A stretch of DNA of 24,917 nucleotides from Chloroflexota bacterium (GTDB taxonomy: Bacteria > Chloroflexota > Dehalococcoidia > SM23-28-2 > RBG-16-64-32). The notes under the pieces are model-generated. The model searched no databases. It saw nothing but the letters and a program-made list of their open reading frames with translations, and was not told the DNA's origin. Positions 14,158 to 22,335 of this stretch are shown here, in pieces. The position numbers were made by a program, and so were the translations under genes. The stretch lies in the NCBI GenBank assembly GCA_005880075.1, contig VBJT01000016.1:1-24917 (forward strand), read 5' to 3'. The first letter of the stretch is position 1. The number at the start of each line of letters is the position of its first letter.

Positions 14158-15381
14158 GTGTACAACCTGGCGGACCGCAACATTGTGCTCGGCGTCACAG
14201 GCAGTATCTCCGTGTACAAGGCGGTCGATCTTGCGAGCAAGATCACCCAAGCGGGAGCGGTTCTCAATGTGATTATGACGCCCGAAGCGACCAATTTCGT
14301 CTCCCCAATCACGTTTCAAGGCGTCAGCGGCCGTCGCCCCTATAACGATATGTGGGATGTAAACCCCGATATTGCGGAGGCGCACGTAGCGTTGGCGAGG
14401 CAAGCGGAACTGCTCGTTGTCGCGCCGGCCACGGCCACATTCATGGCGCGGCTGGCGCTTGGTCTCCCTGAGGAAATGGTAAGCCTGACTGCGCTCGCTA
14501 CGCGCGCACCCGTTATCGTCTGCCCCGCGATGGACTCTCAGATGTACGAACACCCGGCAACTCAAGAACATCTGAACACGCTCGGCAGCCGAGGAATCCA
14601 GGTCGTTGGGCCGGAGGAAGGCCGGCTTGCTTCTGGGCAGATGGGTCCCGGCCGACTTTCCGAGGTTGAGACCATTATCGGTTGGATTAGGCATGTTCTT
14701 GGCAGGGCGGGTGACTTAGCAGGAAAAAAAGTAGTGGTGACGGCGGGCGGGACGCATGAACCGATTGACCCGGTCCGCTTCATCGGCAACAATTCTTCCG
14801 GCAAGATGGGCTATGCGCTGGCCGAGGCCGCTCGCGACCGCGGAGCAGACGTTGTCCTCGTCTCCGGTCCCAGCGCCCTGCCCGGCCCGGTCGCCGTAGA
14901 GATTGTCCGGGTCCGCCGGGCGGCCGAGATGAGGGACGCTGTTATCGCGGGTTGCGCAGGCGCCGATGTCCTCATTATGGCGGCCGCCGTTGCCGATTAT
15001 CAGCCTGTGGAGACTGTGCGCGACAAGATTAAGCGAGAACAGGCGGAGACGCTTTCGATCCCCATGGTGCCGACGCCGGATATCCTGATGGAGGTGGGTT
15101 CCCGGGAGGCGCTCCTGAAGGTCGGATTTGCAGCAGAGAGCCAGGATCTAATAGCAAACGCACGCCGGAAGATCGAGAACAAGCAGCTTGATCTGATCGT
15201 CGCCAATGACATTACGGCAAGCGATGCGGGCTTTGCTACTGACAACAACCGCGTTGTTATTCTGGACAGTGCGGGCGGGCAAGCGCAGCTGCCTCTAATG
15301 CCCAAATATGATGTCGCGTGGCATATACTAGACAGGATTGTAAGCTTGCTTGCTGGTAGAAAGTCGCAAGCTGAGGCTTAG
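14158..15381 (+). CDS. coaBC: Bifunctional phosphopantothenoylcysteine decarboxylase/synthase CoaBC
   Basis: A 407-residue fusion enzyme for two CoA steps. CoaB (about 188-400) joins 4'-phosphopantothenate and cysteine using CTP. CoaC (1-185), an FMN flavoprotein, decarboxylates the product. CoaC shows GSISVYKAVDL, catalytic His76 (AEAHVALAR) and CPAMDSQMYEHPATQ (122-136), where Asp replaces the usual Asn of PAMN. The flap GRLASGQMGPGRL (155-167) has Ser159 where E. coli has its catalytic Cys. CoaB shows TAGGTHEPIDPVRFIGNNSS and the AAVADYQP and KIKRE motifs. The start is GTG at 14158, two bases after coaX. The stop lies inside the next gene's AGGAGG. The family is certain; the flap and PAMD variants may be lineage-typical. 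Confidence 0.95.
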   Translation: MYNLADRNIVLGVTGSISVYKAVDLASKITQAGAVLNVIMTPEATNFVSPITFQGVSGRRPYNDMWDVNPDIAEAHVALARQAELLVVAPATATFMARLALGLPEEMVSLTALATRAPVIVCPAMDSQMYEHPATQEHLNTLGSRGIQVVGPEEGRLASGQMGPGRLSEVETIIGWIRHVLGRAGDLAGKKVVVTAGGTHEPIDPVRFIGNNSSGKMGYALAEAARDRGADVVLVSGPSALPGPVAVEIVRVRRAAEMRDAVIAGCAGADVLIMAAAVADYQPVETVRDKIKREQAETLSIPMVPTPDILMEVGSREALLKVGFAAESQDLIANARRKIENKQLDLIVANDITASDAGFATDNNRVVILDSAGGQAQLPLMPKYDVAWHILDRIVSLLAGRKSQAEA

Positions 15382-15389
15382 GAGGGTCA

Positions 15390-16143
15390 ATGTCCGACGG
15401 GTATACGCTTGATCGATTCGCTCGTCATCCGTTCTATCAGGAGGTTAACCGAAGGCTTGTCGCCTTGACTGGTTTACACCGAGGGCAGTGCGTCGTTGAT
15501 CTGGGGGCTGGCACGGGCGCCGTTACTCGTCTCCTGGTGGAACAAGTAGCGTGCCCGGAAGCTGAAGTAATAGCCGTCGAGCCTTCGGGATCGGCGCTAG
15601 AGGCGGCCCGCCGCAATCTTGAGAACATCCAAGATGCCGTTGTCCGGTTCGTCCAGGGTAGCGCCGATAGGCTATCCCAATTCGTCAAGAAACCTGTCGA
15701 CGCAATCTTCTTCTGCAATGCCATCCACCTCGTGCAGGAGAAGGAACAGGTTTTGAAAGAGATCCAGCGAACGCTTCGGCGAGACGGCACCTTTTCGTTT
15801 AATACGTCTTTTTACGAAGGCGCAGAGCCGCCCGAAGCCGAGCAGTTCTATCGAAAATGGATGGTGAAGGCGCTGCGCGCTCTGAAGAGCGGTTATGGCG
15901 TTATGCCGGACCGGACGCGCGTTGAGGCTCGCCATCGGCTGACCGAGGCCGAATACATCCAGCTTCTGGAGGACAACGGTTTTCGGATGCAGGTACAATC
16001 TGTGGATTGAAGGGGTGCTACCCGGCGTTCCACTGGAAGCCGGACGCGACTCCCTGATCACGGGCGCCCGCGAGGCCTTCAAGGAGCTCGGTCTGAAGAC
16101 GTCGCCCCGAAACTGGCTCCTGGTCGTCGCCGGCCGCGCCTAA
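15390..16143 (+). pseudogene. Class I SAM-dependent methyltransferase, C-terminus frameshifted
   Basis: The ATG at 15390 follows a strong TTAGGAGGG that overlaps the coaBC stop, so it was the third gene of the coaX operon. SAM motif I VVDLGAGTGA (35-44), an acidic VIAVEPS and FFCNAIHLV are intact. The first frame stops at 16008 after GFRMQVQSVD. A second frame, from about 16003, reads LWIEGVLPGVPLEAGRDSL and ends with WLLVVAGRA and TAA at 16141-16143, the usual end of this family. Several tens of residues between the two seem to be missing, and the frame changes. The 206-residue product keeps the Rossmann core but loses its C-terminal part. Activity is doubtful and the substrate unknown. Confidence 0.75.
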
Positions 16144-16173
16144 CCGTCCCCCATTACAAAGAAGGAGGTCCCC

Positions 16174-16560
16174 GTGCAAGACGTAGATTTCTCCGGCAAC
16201 ACAACCGTGTCCCAGATAGCGGAGCGTCTGAAGAACAGCGCGCGCGTAGATGTCGTTTACGGCGAAGAACGCAAGGTCGGCGACAAGACGATCATCCCGG
16301 TAGCAGTCGTGGCGTACGCCTTCGGCGGCGGGTCGGGTGGTGGCGTAGCCCCCGGTGAGAACGGGGCGAACAACCCGGCGAGTGGCGGTGGCGGTGGCGG
16401 TGGAGGCGGAGTTCGCGTACAGCCCGTTGCCGTCCTTGAGGTAACCGGCGACGAGACCCGCGTGCTGCCTGTGCTCGACTGGACGCGCATCATCACGACC
16501 GGCATCACGATTTTCGGCGCCTGGATGCTCGTCCGCTCACTCTTCCGGCGCGGCCGCTAG
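16174..16560 (+). CDS. GerW/YtfJ-family protein with C-terminal membrane helix
   Basis: A 128-residue protein. Residues 23-100 match the YtfJ/GerW domain layout: a VYGEERKVGDKTIIPVAVV strand pair, a Gly-rich AFGGGSGGG loop, nine consecutive glycines (71-79), then VRVQPVAVLEV and VLPV. A single hydrophobic helix (about 103-124, ending FRRGR) anchors the C-terminus, which family members in Bacillus lack. The start is GTG at 16174 with a strong AAGGAGG. GerW is a sporulation germination protein in Bacillus, but homologues are common in non-sporulating bacteria, where the role is unknown. It follows the broken methyltransferase and converges on the PNPOx-fold gene with a CTAG stop overlap. Confidence 0.8.
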   Translation: MQDVDFSGNTTVSQIAERLKNSARVDVVYGEERKVGDKTIIPVAVVAYAFGGGSGGGVAPGENGANNPASGGGGGGGGGVRVQPVAVLEVTGDETRVLPVLDWTRIITTGITIFGAWMLVRSLFRRGR

Positions 16561-17006
16561 CCTTGAGCGCGCCGCCAGCGACGGCGCACCGGTTCCAGGC
16601 CCTCATACACGGTCGCGGCCGCCTCTTCGACGCTCAGCTCGAAGAGCACATAGCGCTCGGCGGGGTCGTAGGGCGCAGCTTCTGCTGTAGTGGTTCGCAC
16701 CTTCGCATCGTCCACCATCGTCGCTCGGCCGCTCACGAGGAACTCCCCATCGCTTCCCTGCTGGTCGGTTACCAGCGAATGGATGCTGTACCGCGGGTCC
16801 CGCCGCAAATCGTGGCCCTTTGGTGACGTCGGCTCCATGAACGCGAACAGCCGACCATCAGAAAGAATCGGTGTGAACGGGTGCACCCGCGGCGATCCAT
16901 CCGCCCGCACGGTCGCTAGATAAGCCACCTCGGCCGCTCGGAACCGCTCTTCGCCAAACGCCGCCAGCTCCGGCGCAGCCTCTGCGAATTGCCCCCAGCT
17001 TGTCAT
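16557..17006 (-). CDS. Pyridoxamine 5'-phosphate oxidase-fold (flavin-binding) protein
   Basis: A 149-residue split beta-barrel protein of the PNPOx-like superfamily. The typical opening AEVAYLATVRADGSPRVHPF (about 26-45) is followed by LFAFMEPTSPKGHDLRRDPR, the segment that contacts the cofactor phosphate, and a final beta region with FELSVEEAAATVYEG. Members bind FMN, F420 or haem and include pyridoxamine oxidases and F420-dependent reductases; the substrate cannot be decided here. The ATG at 17006 is ten bases after the aminopeptidase stop, so it is probably co-transcribed with pepA. The stop overlaps that of the convergent gene in CTAG (16557-16560). Confidence 0.85.
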   Translation of the reverse strand: MTSWGQFAEAAPELAAFGEERFRAAEVAYLATVRADGSPRVHPFTPILSDGRLFAFMEPTSPKGHDLRRDPRYSIHSLVTDQQGSDGEFLVSGRATMVDDAKVRTTTAEAAPYDPAERYVLFELSVEEAAATVYEGLEPVRRRWRRAQG

Positions 17007-17016
17007 TCGACGCCGG

Positions 17017-18518
17017 TCAGGTAATCGCTAGCGGCTTACCCTTTTGCGCCATCCCTATCACCAGATTGATCAGCGTGCGGGTGGGGATTCCCGTCGATCC
17101 CTTCACGTAGATCCCCTTGTCCTTATCCGAATCATCTGTGCCCGCCATATCGATGTGCGCCCAGGGCGTGTCCTCGGCGAAGAAGTGCAGGAACTTCGCC
17201 GCGCTAATCGCGCCGCCGTTGCGGTTTCCCGTGTTCTTGATGTCCGCGACGTTGCTCTTGAGTCCCTCCCCGTATTCGTCAATCAGCGGAAAGCGCCACA
17301 TCATCTCTCCCGACGACTCGCCCGCCTGCGATATCGCATTTGCTAGGCGTTCGTCGTTTGCCATGAAACCTGTCGCTCCAGGACCGAGCGCGACCGCCAT
17401 GGCGCCCGTAAGAGTGGCAACGTCGACCAGCGGCGACAATTTCTCCCTCCGGGCGTAGCAGATTGCGTCGGCGAGGATCAAGCGGCCTTCAGCGTCGGTG
17501 TTAATTACCTCTATCGTCTTGCCGTTCATCGCGCGGAGCACATCGCCCGGGCGGATGGCGGTGCCGGAAGGCATGTTCTCGGCCGTTGGAATGAGCGCGG
17601 TGACGTTCATGCGAGGCCTGAGCTTGCCCACCGCCCACATCGTCGCGATAATCGCCGCCCCGCCGGACATGTCTCCCTTCATCGCCTCCATTCCGGCGGC
17701 CGGCTTGATCGAGATGCCTCCCGAATCGAACGTTATTCCCTTGCCGATCAGAGCCATTCCGTTGTCGGCCTTGCTTCCGCCGCGGTACTTGAGCCGGAAC
17801 CGACGCCGAGCACGCCGCCCATCCTCAACCTGGCGAGTTGCTTTTCGTTGAGCACTTCGCACTCGAGACCGACCTCCGCCGCCAGCGCCTGTGCGCGTTC
17901 GGCGAGCTTCGCGGGCGGAAGTTCGTTCGCCGGCTCGTTGGCCATATCCCGCGTGTGGTTCGCCGCTTGACCGAGCACCAGGCCGCGCTCGGCGCCTCGC
18001 CGCACTGCGTTTAGTTTCGACTTATCCTGTTCGACGATCGTGAGCGTCTCGATTTCCTTGGGGTCTTCTCCGTTAGAGTTGTCTTTGTAGCGCCTGAACC
18101 GGTATGCCCCCATGACCGCGCCCTCGGCGATCGCCTGAGCGCACTGTTCCGCGTCCAGCCCGGCGATTCCCGCGCCATGCAGAATCGTCGCAACCGTTGT
18201 CGCTCCGGTAGCTCTCGCCCTGCGTAGTGCTGTCCCCGTGATGTCGCGGATGACGTTCACGCCGAAGGCGTCCTGTTTGCCGAGCCCGGCGACTAACACC
18301 CTCGGCGACGCGATTTGGCCCAGGCTATGGACGAGCGTGACCTCCCCGCTTTTTCCCTTGAGCTCGCCTTCCGAAATGAGGGCGCCGATGCCGCCGCCGA
18401 GCGCCTTGTCGACCGCGCCCGTCGCTCCGCCAGGCTTCTTTACGCCCTCGAAGAGATTGACTACGAGTGCCTTTGACGGATGCTTGGTAATGTCCCCGGA
18501 CTCGACCTTTATCTGCAC
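17017..18518 (-). pseudogene. pepA: Cytosol (leucyl) aminopeptidase PepA, frameshifted
   Basis: M17-family zinc/manganese aminopeptidase split into two frames. The N-terminal frame begins with GTG at 18518 (MQIKVESGDITKHP, with AGAAGGAG upstream) and runs to RMGGVLGVGSGS. It then leaves the family and stops at 17748. The C-terminal frame picks up at LKYRGGSKADNGMALIGKGI and carries all catalytic residues: Lys/Asp in GKGITFDSGG, Asp in MKGDMSGG, and Asp/Glu/Arg in NTDAEGR, ending at 17017. About eight residues (usually AEPPRLIV-like) are missing at 17788-17800 and the frame is shifted. The summed length of about 500 codons is normal for PepA. Either the gene is dead or the break is a sequence error. 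Confidence 0.85.
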
Positions 18519-18558
18519 GGCGATGCTCCTTCTAGAGACAGATTGCTGAGGCACAAAA

Positions 18559-18564
18559 ATGATA
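18559..18564 (-). promoter_or_regulatory. pepA -10 element, TATCAT
   Basis: TATCAT on the minus strand would start transcription near 18552. That supports the GTG at 18518 (with AAGGAG) as the pepA start rather than the in-frame GTG at 18554. No good -35 is seen. Confidence 0.4.
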
Positions 18565-18619
18565 GCGACGATGGCGCCGACGGGTCAAAGAAGCCCCAGG
18601 TTCCGGCGCTTATCTCGGG

Positions 18620-19564
18620 CTAGTCGCGCCTGCTTGTGATGCCGTCGATCTCCGATAACTCTTGCGGCGTCAGGCGCCAGTCCGCCGCCTTGACGTTCTC
18701 CTCGACCTGTTCCGGCTTTGTGGCACCGGCGATCACACTAGGCACGTACGGCTGACTCGCCAGCCAGCCGATCGCTACATCGAGCACGCTCTTCCCGCGG
18801 GCCTGCGCGAATTGCTCGAGGCCGCCGAGGATGGCAAAGTTTCGTTCCGAGAGGAGTTCTTCGCCGCGCGGGCCCCAGGCGGCCAGCCGCGTGCCTTCCG
18901 GCGGCTTCTCGCCGGGGCGGTACTTGCCGCTGAGGAAGCCGCTGGCAAGCGGGAAATATGGCAGGATGCCAAGGCCGTATTCACGGCACGCCGGCGCAAG
19001 CTCTCGCTCGATGCGGCGGTTAAGCAGGTTGTACTCGCTCTGCGCCGAGATGAGAGGCACGAAGTGCTCAGTCCGCGCGGTCCACTGCGCCGCCACGACC
19101 TGCCACGCCGCGAAGTTCGAGCAGCCGATGTAACGCACCTTGCCTTGCTTCACGACATCGTCCAGCGCCCGCAGCGTCTCCTGGATTGGAGTCGTCACAT
19201 CCGGGAAATGGATCTGGTAGAGGTCGATCCAGTCGGTTCCCAGGCGGCGAAGGCTGCTCTCTACTGCACCATATACGTGCCGGCGAGACGCTCCTCGGTT
19301 CAGCGGCCCCTCTCCGACCGGCCCGACGAATTTCGTCGCGACGACCACGTTCTTGCGCCGGTCTCCGAGCGCCGCGCCGAGGAACTCCTCGCTGCGGGTC
19401 CCCCCGTAGATATCCGCCGTATCGAACAGCGTCACTCCCAGCTCGAGCGCGCGGTGCACGACCGCCGCGGTCTGCTCCTTGTCTATCCGCATCCCGAAGT
19501 TGTTGCAGCCTAGCCCCGCTACCGAGACCTGGAGTCCGGAGCGGCCGACATTGCGGTATTCCAT
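18620..19564 (-). CDS. Aldo/keto reductase
   Basis: A 314-residue NADPH-dependent oxidoreductase with a TIM-barrel fold. The catalytic tetrad is complete: Asp48 (TLFDTADIYG), Tyr53, Lys78 (VVVATKF) and His119 (LYQIHFPD). The family signatures KVRYIGCSNFAAWQV and the NADP-binding VIAGATKPEQVEEN near the C-terminus are present. It resembles the Tas/YghZ-like group that reduces aldehydes or acts on potassium-channel-beta-like substrates; the exact substrate is open. The ATG at 19564 lies 16 bases after the dapA stop on the same strand, so the two genes are probably one operon, although lysine synthesis does not need this enzyme. A long open frame on the opposite strand is a codon-bias shadow. 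Confidence 0.93.
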   Translation of the reverse strand: MEYRNVGRSGLQVSVAGLGCNNFGMRIDKEQTAAVVHRALELGVTLFDTADIYGGTRSEEFLGAALGDRRKNVVVATKFVGPVGEGPLNRGASRRHVYGAVESSLRRLGTDWIDLYQIHFPDVTTPIQETLRALDDVVKQGKVRYIGCSNFAAWQVVAAQWTARTEHFVPLISAQSEYNLLNRRIERELAPACREYGLGILPYFPLASGFLSGKYRPGEKPPEGTRLAAWGPRGEELLSERNFAILGGLEQFAQARGKSVLDVAIGWLASQPYVPSVIAGATKPEQVEENVKAADWRLTPQELSEIDGITSRRD

Positions 19565-19580
19565 AGTCGAGTTGCTGGAC

Positions 19581-20477
19581 CTATACAGCTACCGCAAGAT
19601 CGATTCGCTGCCGCCGCAGCTCGGCCGAAATTCGCTCGGCCGCTTCTCCATCGGGCTCGACCAGCGGAAGGCGAGGCAAGCCAACCCGGAAGCCGACAGC
19701 GTTTAAGGCGCACTTGACGCCCGGTGGACTGCCCGTGGCTGTCATGACGACTGTCATGAGCGGCAGAAGGCGGCGGTGAATGCGTGCGGAGTCGTCCACA
19801 TTTCCACTCAGATACGACTGTACGATCTGCCGCATCTGACTGCCGGCCAGGTGGGAGATCACACTGATCACGCCGTAGCCCCCGATCGCCAGGATCGGGA
19901 GCGTCATCTGGTCGTCGCCGCTCCAAACGCGGAAGCCCGCCCGCGCCTCTTCGATGATCTGCGCGATCTGGGCCAGGTCTCCTGACGCCTCCTTAACGCC
20001 GAGCATGTTGTCGATTTGCGCCAGGCGTACCTGCGTATCGGCGGTCATGTTCACGCCGGTGCGCGACGGAATGTTGTATATGATGCACGGCAGCGATACA
20101 GCCCGCGCGATCGTCTCAAAATGACGGTAGAGGCCATCTTGCGACGGCTTGTTGTAATAGGGGCAGGTGAGCAGCAAGCCGTCAACGCCCAGCCTCTCCG
20201 CCTCGCGCGACAGCTCCACGCTCTCGCTCGTGTTGTAGGTCCCGGTGCCCGCAACTACCGCGCCGCGCGGGCCGATGGCGCCCTTCACTTCAGAGAAGAG
20301 CCTCATCTTCTCCTCGTGCGAGAGCGTCGGTGACTCGCCGGTAGTCCCCGCGAGCACGACTCCGTCGCTGCCAGAGTCGAGGAGGGCGAGGGCAAGGCGT
20401 TGGGCCTGAGCGTAGTCCACGGCCCCGTTCTCGTCGAATGGGGTGACCATTGCGGTCAGTAGGCGGCCTATCTCCAT
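19581..20477 (-). CDS. dapA: 4-hydroxy-tetrahydrodipicolinate synthase DapA
   Basis: A 298-residue class I aldolase that condenses pyruvate with aspartate semialdehyde at the start of the lysine/diaminopimelate branch. The Schiff-base Lys162 (LGVKEASG), Tyr134 (IIYNIPSRTG), Thr45-Thr46 (GTTGES), Tyr108 (CPYYNKP) and substrate Arg139 are all in place. The ATG at 20477 has a CGGAGGT ribosome-binding site seven bases upstream and an extended -10 further up. Its substrate comes from Asd, encoded nearby at 21148-22164. N-acetylneuraminate lyase and related aldolases share the fold, but the GTTGES motif, the Arg139 position and the asd neighbour favour DapA. Confidence 0.95.
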   Translation of the reverse strand: MEIGRLLTAMVTPFDENGAVDYAQAQRLALALLDSGSDGVVLAGTTGESPTLSHEEKMRLFSEVKGAIGPRGAVVAGTGTYNTSESVELSREAERLGVDGLLLTCPYYNKPSQDGLYRHFETIARAVSLPCIIYNIPSRTGVNMTADTQVRLAQIDNMLGVKEASGDLAQIAQIIEEARAGFRVWSGDDQMTLPILAIGGYGVISVISHLAGSQMRQIVQSYLSGNVDDSARIHRRLLPLMTVVMTATGSPPGVKCALNAVGFRVGLPRLPLVEPDGEAAERISAELRRQRIDLAVAV

Positions 20478-20508
20478 GGCAGGGACCTCCGTGTGGTGAT
20501 GTGGGGAG

Positions 20509-20517
20509 ATAATAGCA
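20509..20517 (-). promoter_or_regulatory. dapA extended -10
   Basis: TGC followed by TATTAT on the minus strand (TG at 20517-20516, hexamer 20514-20509) should start transcription near 20502, about 25 bases before the dapA ATG. Its divergent twin on the plus strand begins 21 bases away. Confidence 0.55.
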
Positions 20518-20537
20518 CAGAGCCGAGACGCGGCCCG

Positions 20538-20546
20538 TGCTATACT
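20538..20546 (+). promoter_or_regulatory. Extended -10 of the small lipoprotein gene
   Basis: TGC followed by TATACT (hexamer 20541-20546) places the transcript start near 20553, about 27 bases before the TTG start at 20580. It lies back to back with the dapA promoter, with the same TGC-TAT core. Confidence 0.55.
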
Positions 20547-20579
20547 CTTCGCATCTTTGCGCTCCGACCGGAGAATGCC

Positions 20580-21122
20580 TTGCTACGGCTCCTTCTGTTC
20601 CTCTCAGTCACTCTCCTTGCGGCCGTTACCGTGGCATGCGGGGGCGATAATGGGCGGCCCAAAGCAGAAGTCAAGACCGCGCTCAGCGGTTACTTCGAGC
20701 AATACCTTAAGATCCACGAGGACGTTAACCGGCGCATCGTGGGTCTCAAGGCCGAGTATCCGAAGGGCTACCTGGATCTCACCGACAAGTCTGCGGCCGA
20801 TTTACAGCAAACGAAGGACTCATACCGAGAATACTCAGCGCTCTTCGACGAATTCGACAGCCGTGTGCGCGCTCTTGATCCGCCGGCCGAAATCTCTGAT
20901 CTCGCGCAGCAGGTGCTCGACGCCGACCAAGCGATAAGCGCGATCAATCACGATCGGCTCGCCAAGGTCGAGGCGGCCTCCTCAACCGCTGAATTAGACA
21001 CGATCTTCGCCGAAAACCCGAGTTTCACGGCTGCAGTTGAGCACACCGTCAAGGTCTGCACGAGCATGATCGAGCGGGCGAAGCAATACGACTACGAGCT
21101 AGACCTCCCTTGCCGAGGGTAA
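20580..21122 (+). CDS. Small exported lipoprotein, function unknown
   Basis: A 180-residue protein. The TTG at 20580, with GGAG six bases upstream and the promoter just before it, gives MLRLLLFLSVTLLAAVTVAC: a compact signal peptide with lipidated Cys20 and a GG tether. Earlier in-frame starts would lie upstream of the promoter. The mature part is mostly helical and charged (VKTALSGYFEQYLKIHEDVN, then a YREYSALFDEFDSRVRALDP segment), with two late cysteines (CTSMIERAKQ and DLPC) that could pair. I recognise no domain; it resembles small helical lipoproteins of unknown role. It sits between divergently read dapA and convergent asd. Confidence 0.7.
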   Translation: MLRLLLFLSVTLLAAVTVACGGDNGRPKAEVKTALSGYFEQYLKIHEDVNRRIVGLKAEYPKGYLDLTDKSAADLQQTKDSYREYSALFDEFDSRVRALDPPAEISDLAQQVLDADQAISAINHDRLAKVEAASSTAELDTIFAENPSFTAAVEHTVKVCTSMIERAKQYDYELDLPCRG

Positions 21123-21147
21123 GCAGACCGTTCGCGGGACCGGTCCT

Positions 21148-22164
21148 CTAGATCAGGTTGCGGTTGATGAGCTCTTCGGCAATCTGAATCGCGTTTAGCG
21201 CCGCGCCCTTGCGCAGGTTGTCGCTTACGAGCCAGAAGGCGATCCCGGTCTGACCAATCGAGGCGTCCTGGCGGATGCGGCCCACGTAGGTGTCGTCGCG
21301 GCCCGCGACTGACCAAGGCGTCGGATAGAGGTTCACCGATGGCTCGTCTTGGACGGTGATGCCTGGTGCCTCGCGCACGATGTCCCCGAAGGATTCCGGC
21401 GTAATGGCCTTCGCGAACTCCGCGTGCACCGCCTCCGAGTGTCCGACGTAAACTGGCACTCTTACGCAAGTGGCCGAAATCGCCAGCTCCGGCTCGTGGA
21501 TTATCTTGCGTGTCTCGTTGATGATTTTCCACTCTTCCTTGGTGTAGCCGCTCCCCAGGAACACGTCTACCTGGGGAAGGAGGTTGAAGGCGATCTGATG
21601 CGGATAAACGTGGGACTGCGCGGAATTGCCGTCCATCACCTGCCGCGTCTGCTCCGTCAATTCCTCCACGGCGGCGGCGCCTGTTCCAGACACCGATTGG
21701 TAAGTATCTACGACGATGCGCTTGAGCGGGTTTACCTTGTGCACCGGCCATAGCGTCTGACAGAGAGGCGTGGTCGGGCAGTTGGGAATCGAGACGATCC
21801 CGCGATGCTCTTTGAGGTCGTCCGCGTTCACCTCCGGCACGACGAGCGGCACGCCCGCCTCCATGCGCCAGGCGGGGCTATCGTCAATACAAGTGGCGCC
21901 GGCCTTGACGGCTGCCGGTATCAGCTCGCGCGAGACCTCAGTGGTCGCCGAGAAAAACACGAGGTCAATCCCCTGAAAGGATCTGGGCGTCGCTTCTTCC
22001 ACCTCGACCGCCCATTCGCCGATGGTCAGTGTTCGGCCCACCGAGCGGTGAGAGGCGAGGAGGCGCAGCCCTTTGATAGGGAAGCGTCGCTGCGCGGCGA
22101 TCTTGAGGAACTCCTGGCCGACGAGCCCTGTGGCGCCGACTACTGCTACGTTATATGCGGACAT
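21148..22164 (-). CDS. asd: Aspartate-semialdehyde dehydrogenase
   Basis: A 338-residue NADPH enzyme that reduces aspartyl phosphate to aspartate semialdehyde for lysine, methionine and threonine synthesis. The Rossmann motif is VVGATGLVG (8-16), the nucleophile Cys129 is in SIPNCPTTPL, Gln156 is in TYQSVSGTG, and the catalytic His242 is in VYVGHSEAV. HVYPHQIAFNLLPQVD is a family landmark. The ATG at 22164 directly follows a GGGAGAGG. The open frame extends 40 codons upstream, but that part is basic and unrelated to the family. dapA, the next pathway step, lies 1.5 kb downstream on the same strand beyond the small lipoprotein gene. Confidence 0.95.
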   Translation of the reverse strand: MSAYNVAVVGATGLVGQEFLKIAAQRRFPIKGLRLLASHRSVGRTLTIGEWAVEVEEATPRSFQGIDLVFFSATTEVSRELIPAAVKAGATCIDDSPAWRMEAGVPLVVPEVNADDLKEHRGIVSIPNCPTTPLCQTLWPVHKVNPLKRIVVDTYQSVSGTGAAAVEELTEQTRQVMDGNSAQSHVYPHQIAFNLLPQVDVFLGSGYTKEEWKIINETRKIIHEPELAISATCVRVPVYVGHSEAVHAEFAKAITPESFGDIVREAPGITVQDEPSVNLYPTPWSVAGRDDTYVGRIRQDASIGQTGIAFWLVSDNLRKGAALNAIQIAEELINRNLI

Positions 22165-22297
22165 CCTCTCCCACCCGTATTTGGCTAAGTAGGCGATATG
22201 GTAGCCGATTATCGCGGTTGCCTTCAACGGGCGACTACGTCTTCCCGGCGTGCCCGCGGCCTTTTGTCTGTGGCGTCCGGCCAAACAAAGTTCTTAC

Positions 22298-22335
22298 GCA
22301 AAACTTTTGCACAACGCTGGAACGTATGTGGATAA
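22298..22335 (+). promoter_or_regulatory. Palindrome and single perfect DnaA box upstream of the phosphatase
   Basis: GCAAAA-C-TTTTGC (22298-22310) is a 13-base operator-like palindrome. A perfect DnaA box, TGTGGATAA, follows at 22327-22335, just before a TATACT (22343-22348). The region 22165-22380 has no other recognisable feature. One box is not an origin. Confidence 0.45.

Noticed and set aside
16321..16410. Gly-codon tandem repeat as a micro- or minisatellite
   Set aside because: It encodes the Gly-rich loop normal for the GerW/YtfJ family, and the repeat is short and imperfect.
18662..19513. A 283-codon plus-strand open frame
   Set aside because: It is antisense to the clear aldo/keto reductase gene, Arg-rich and without family features.
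22327..22335. oriC at the perfect DnaA box
   Set aside because: Only one perfect box and one poor neighbour are present; an origin needs a cluster.
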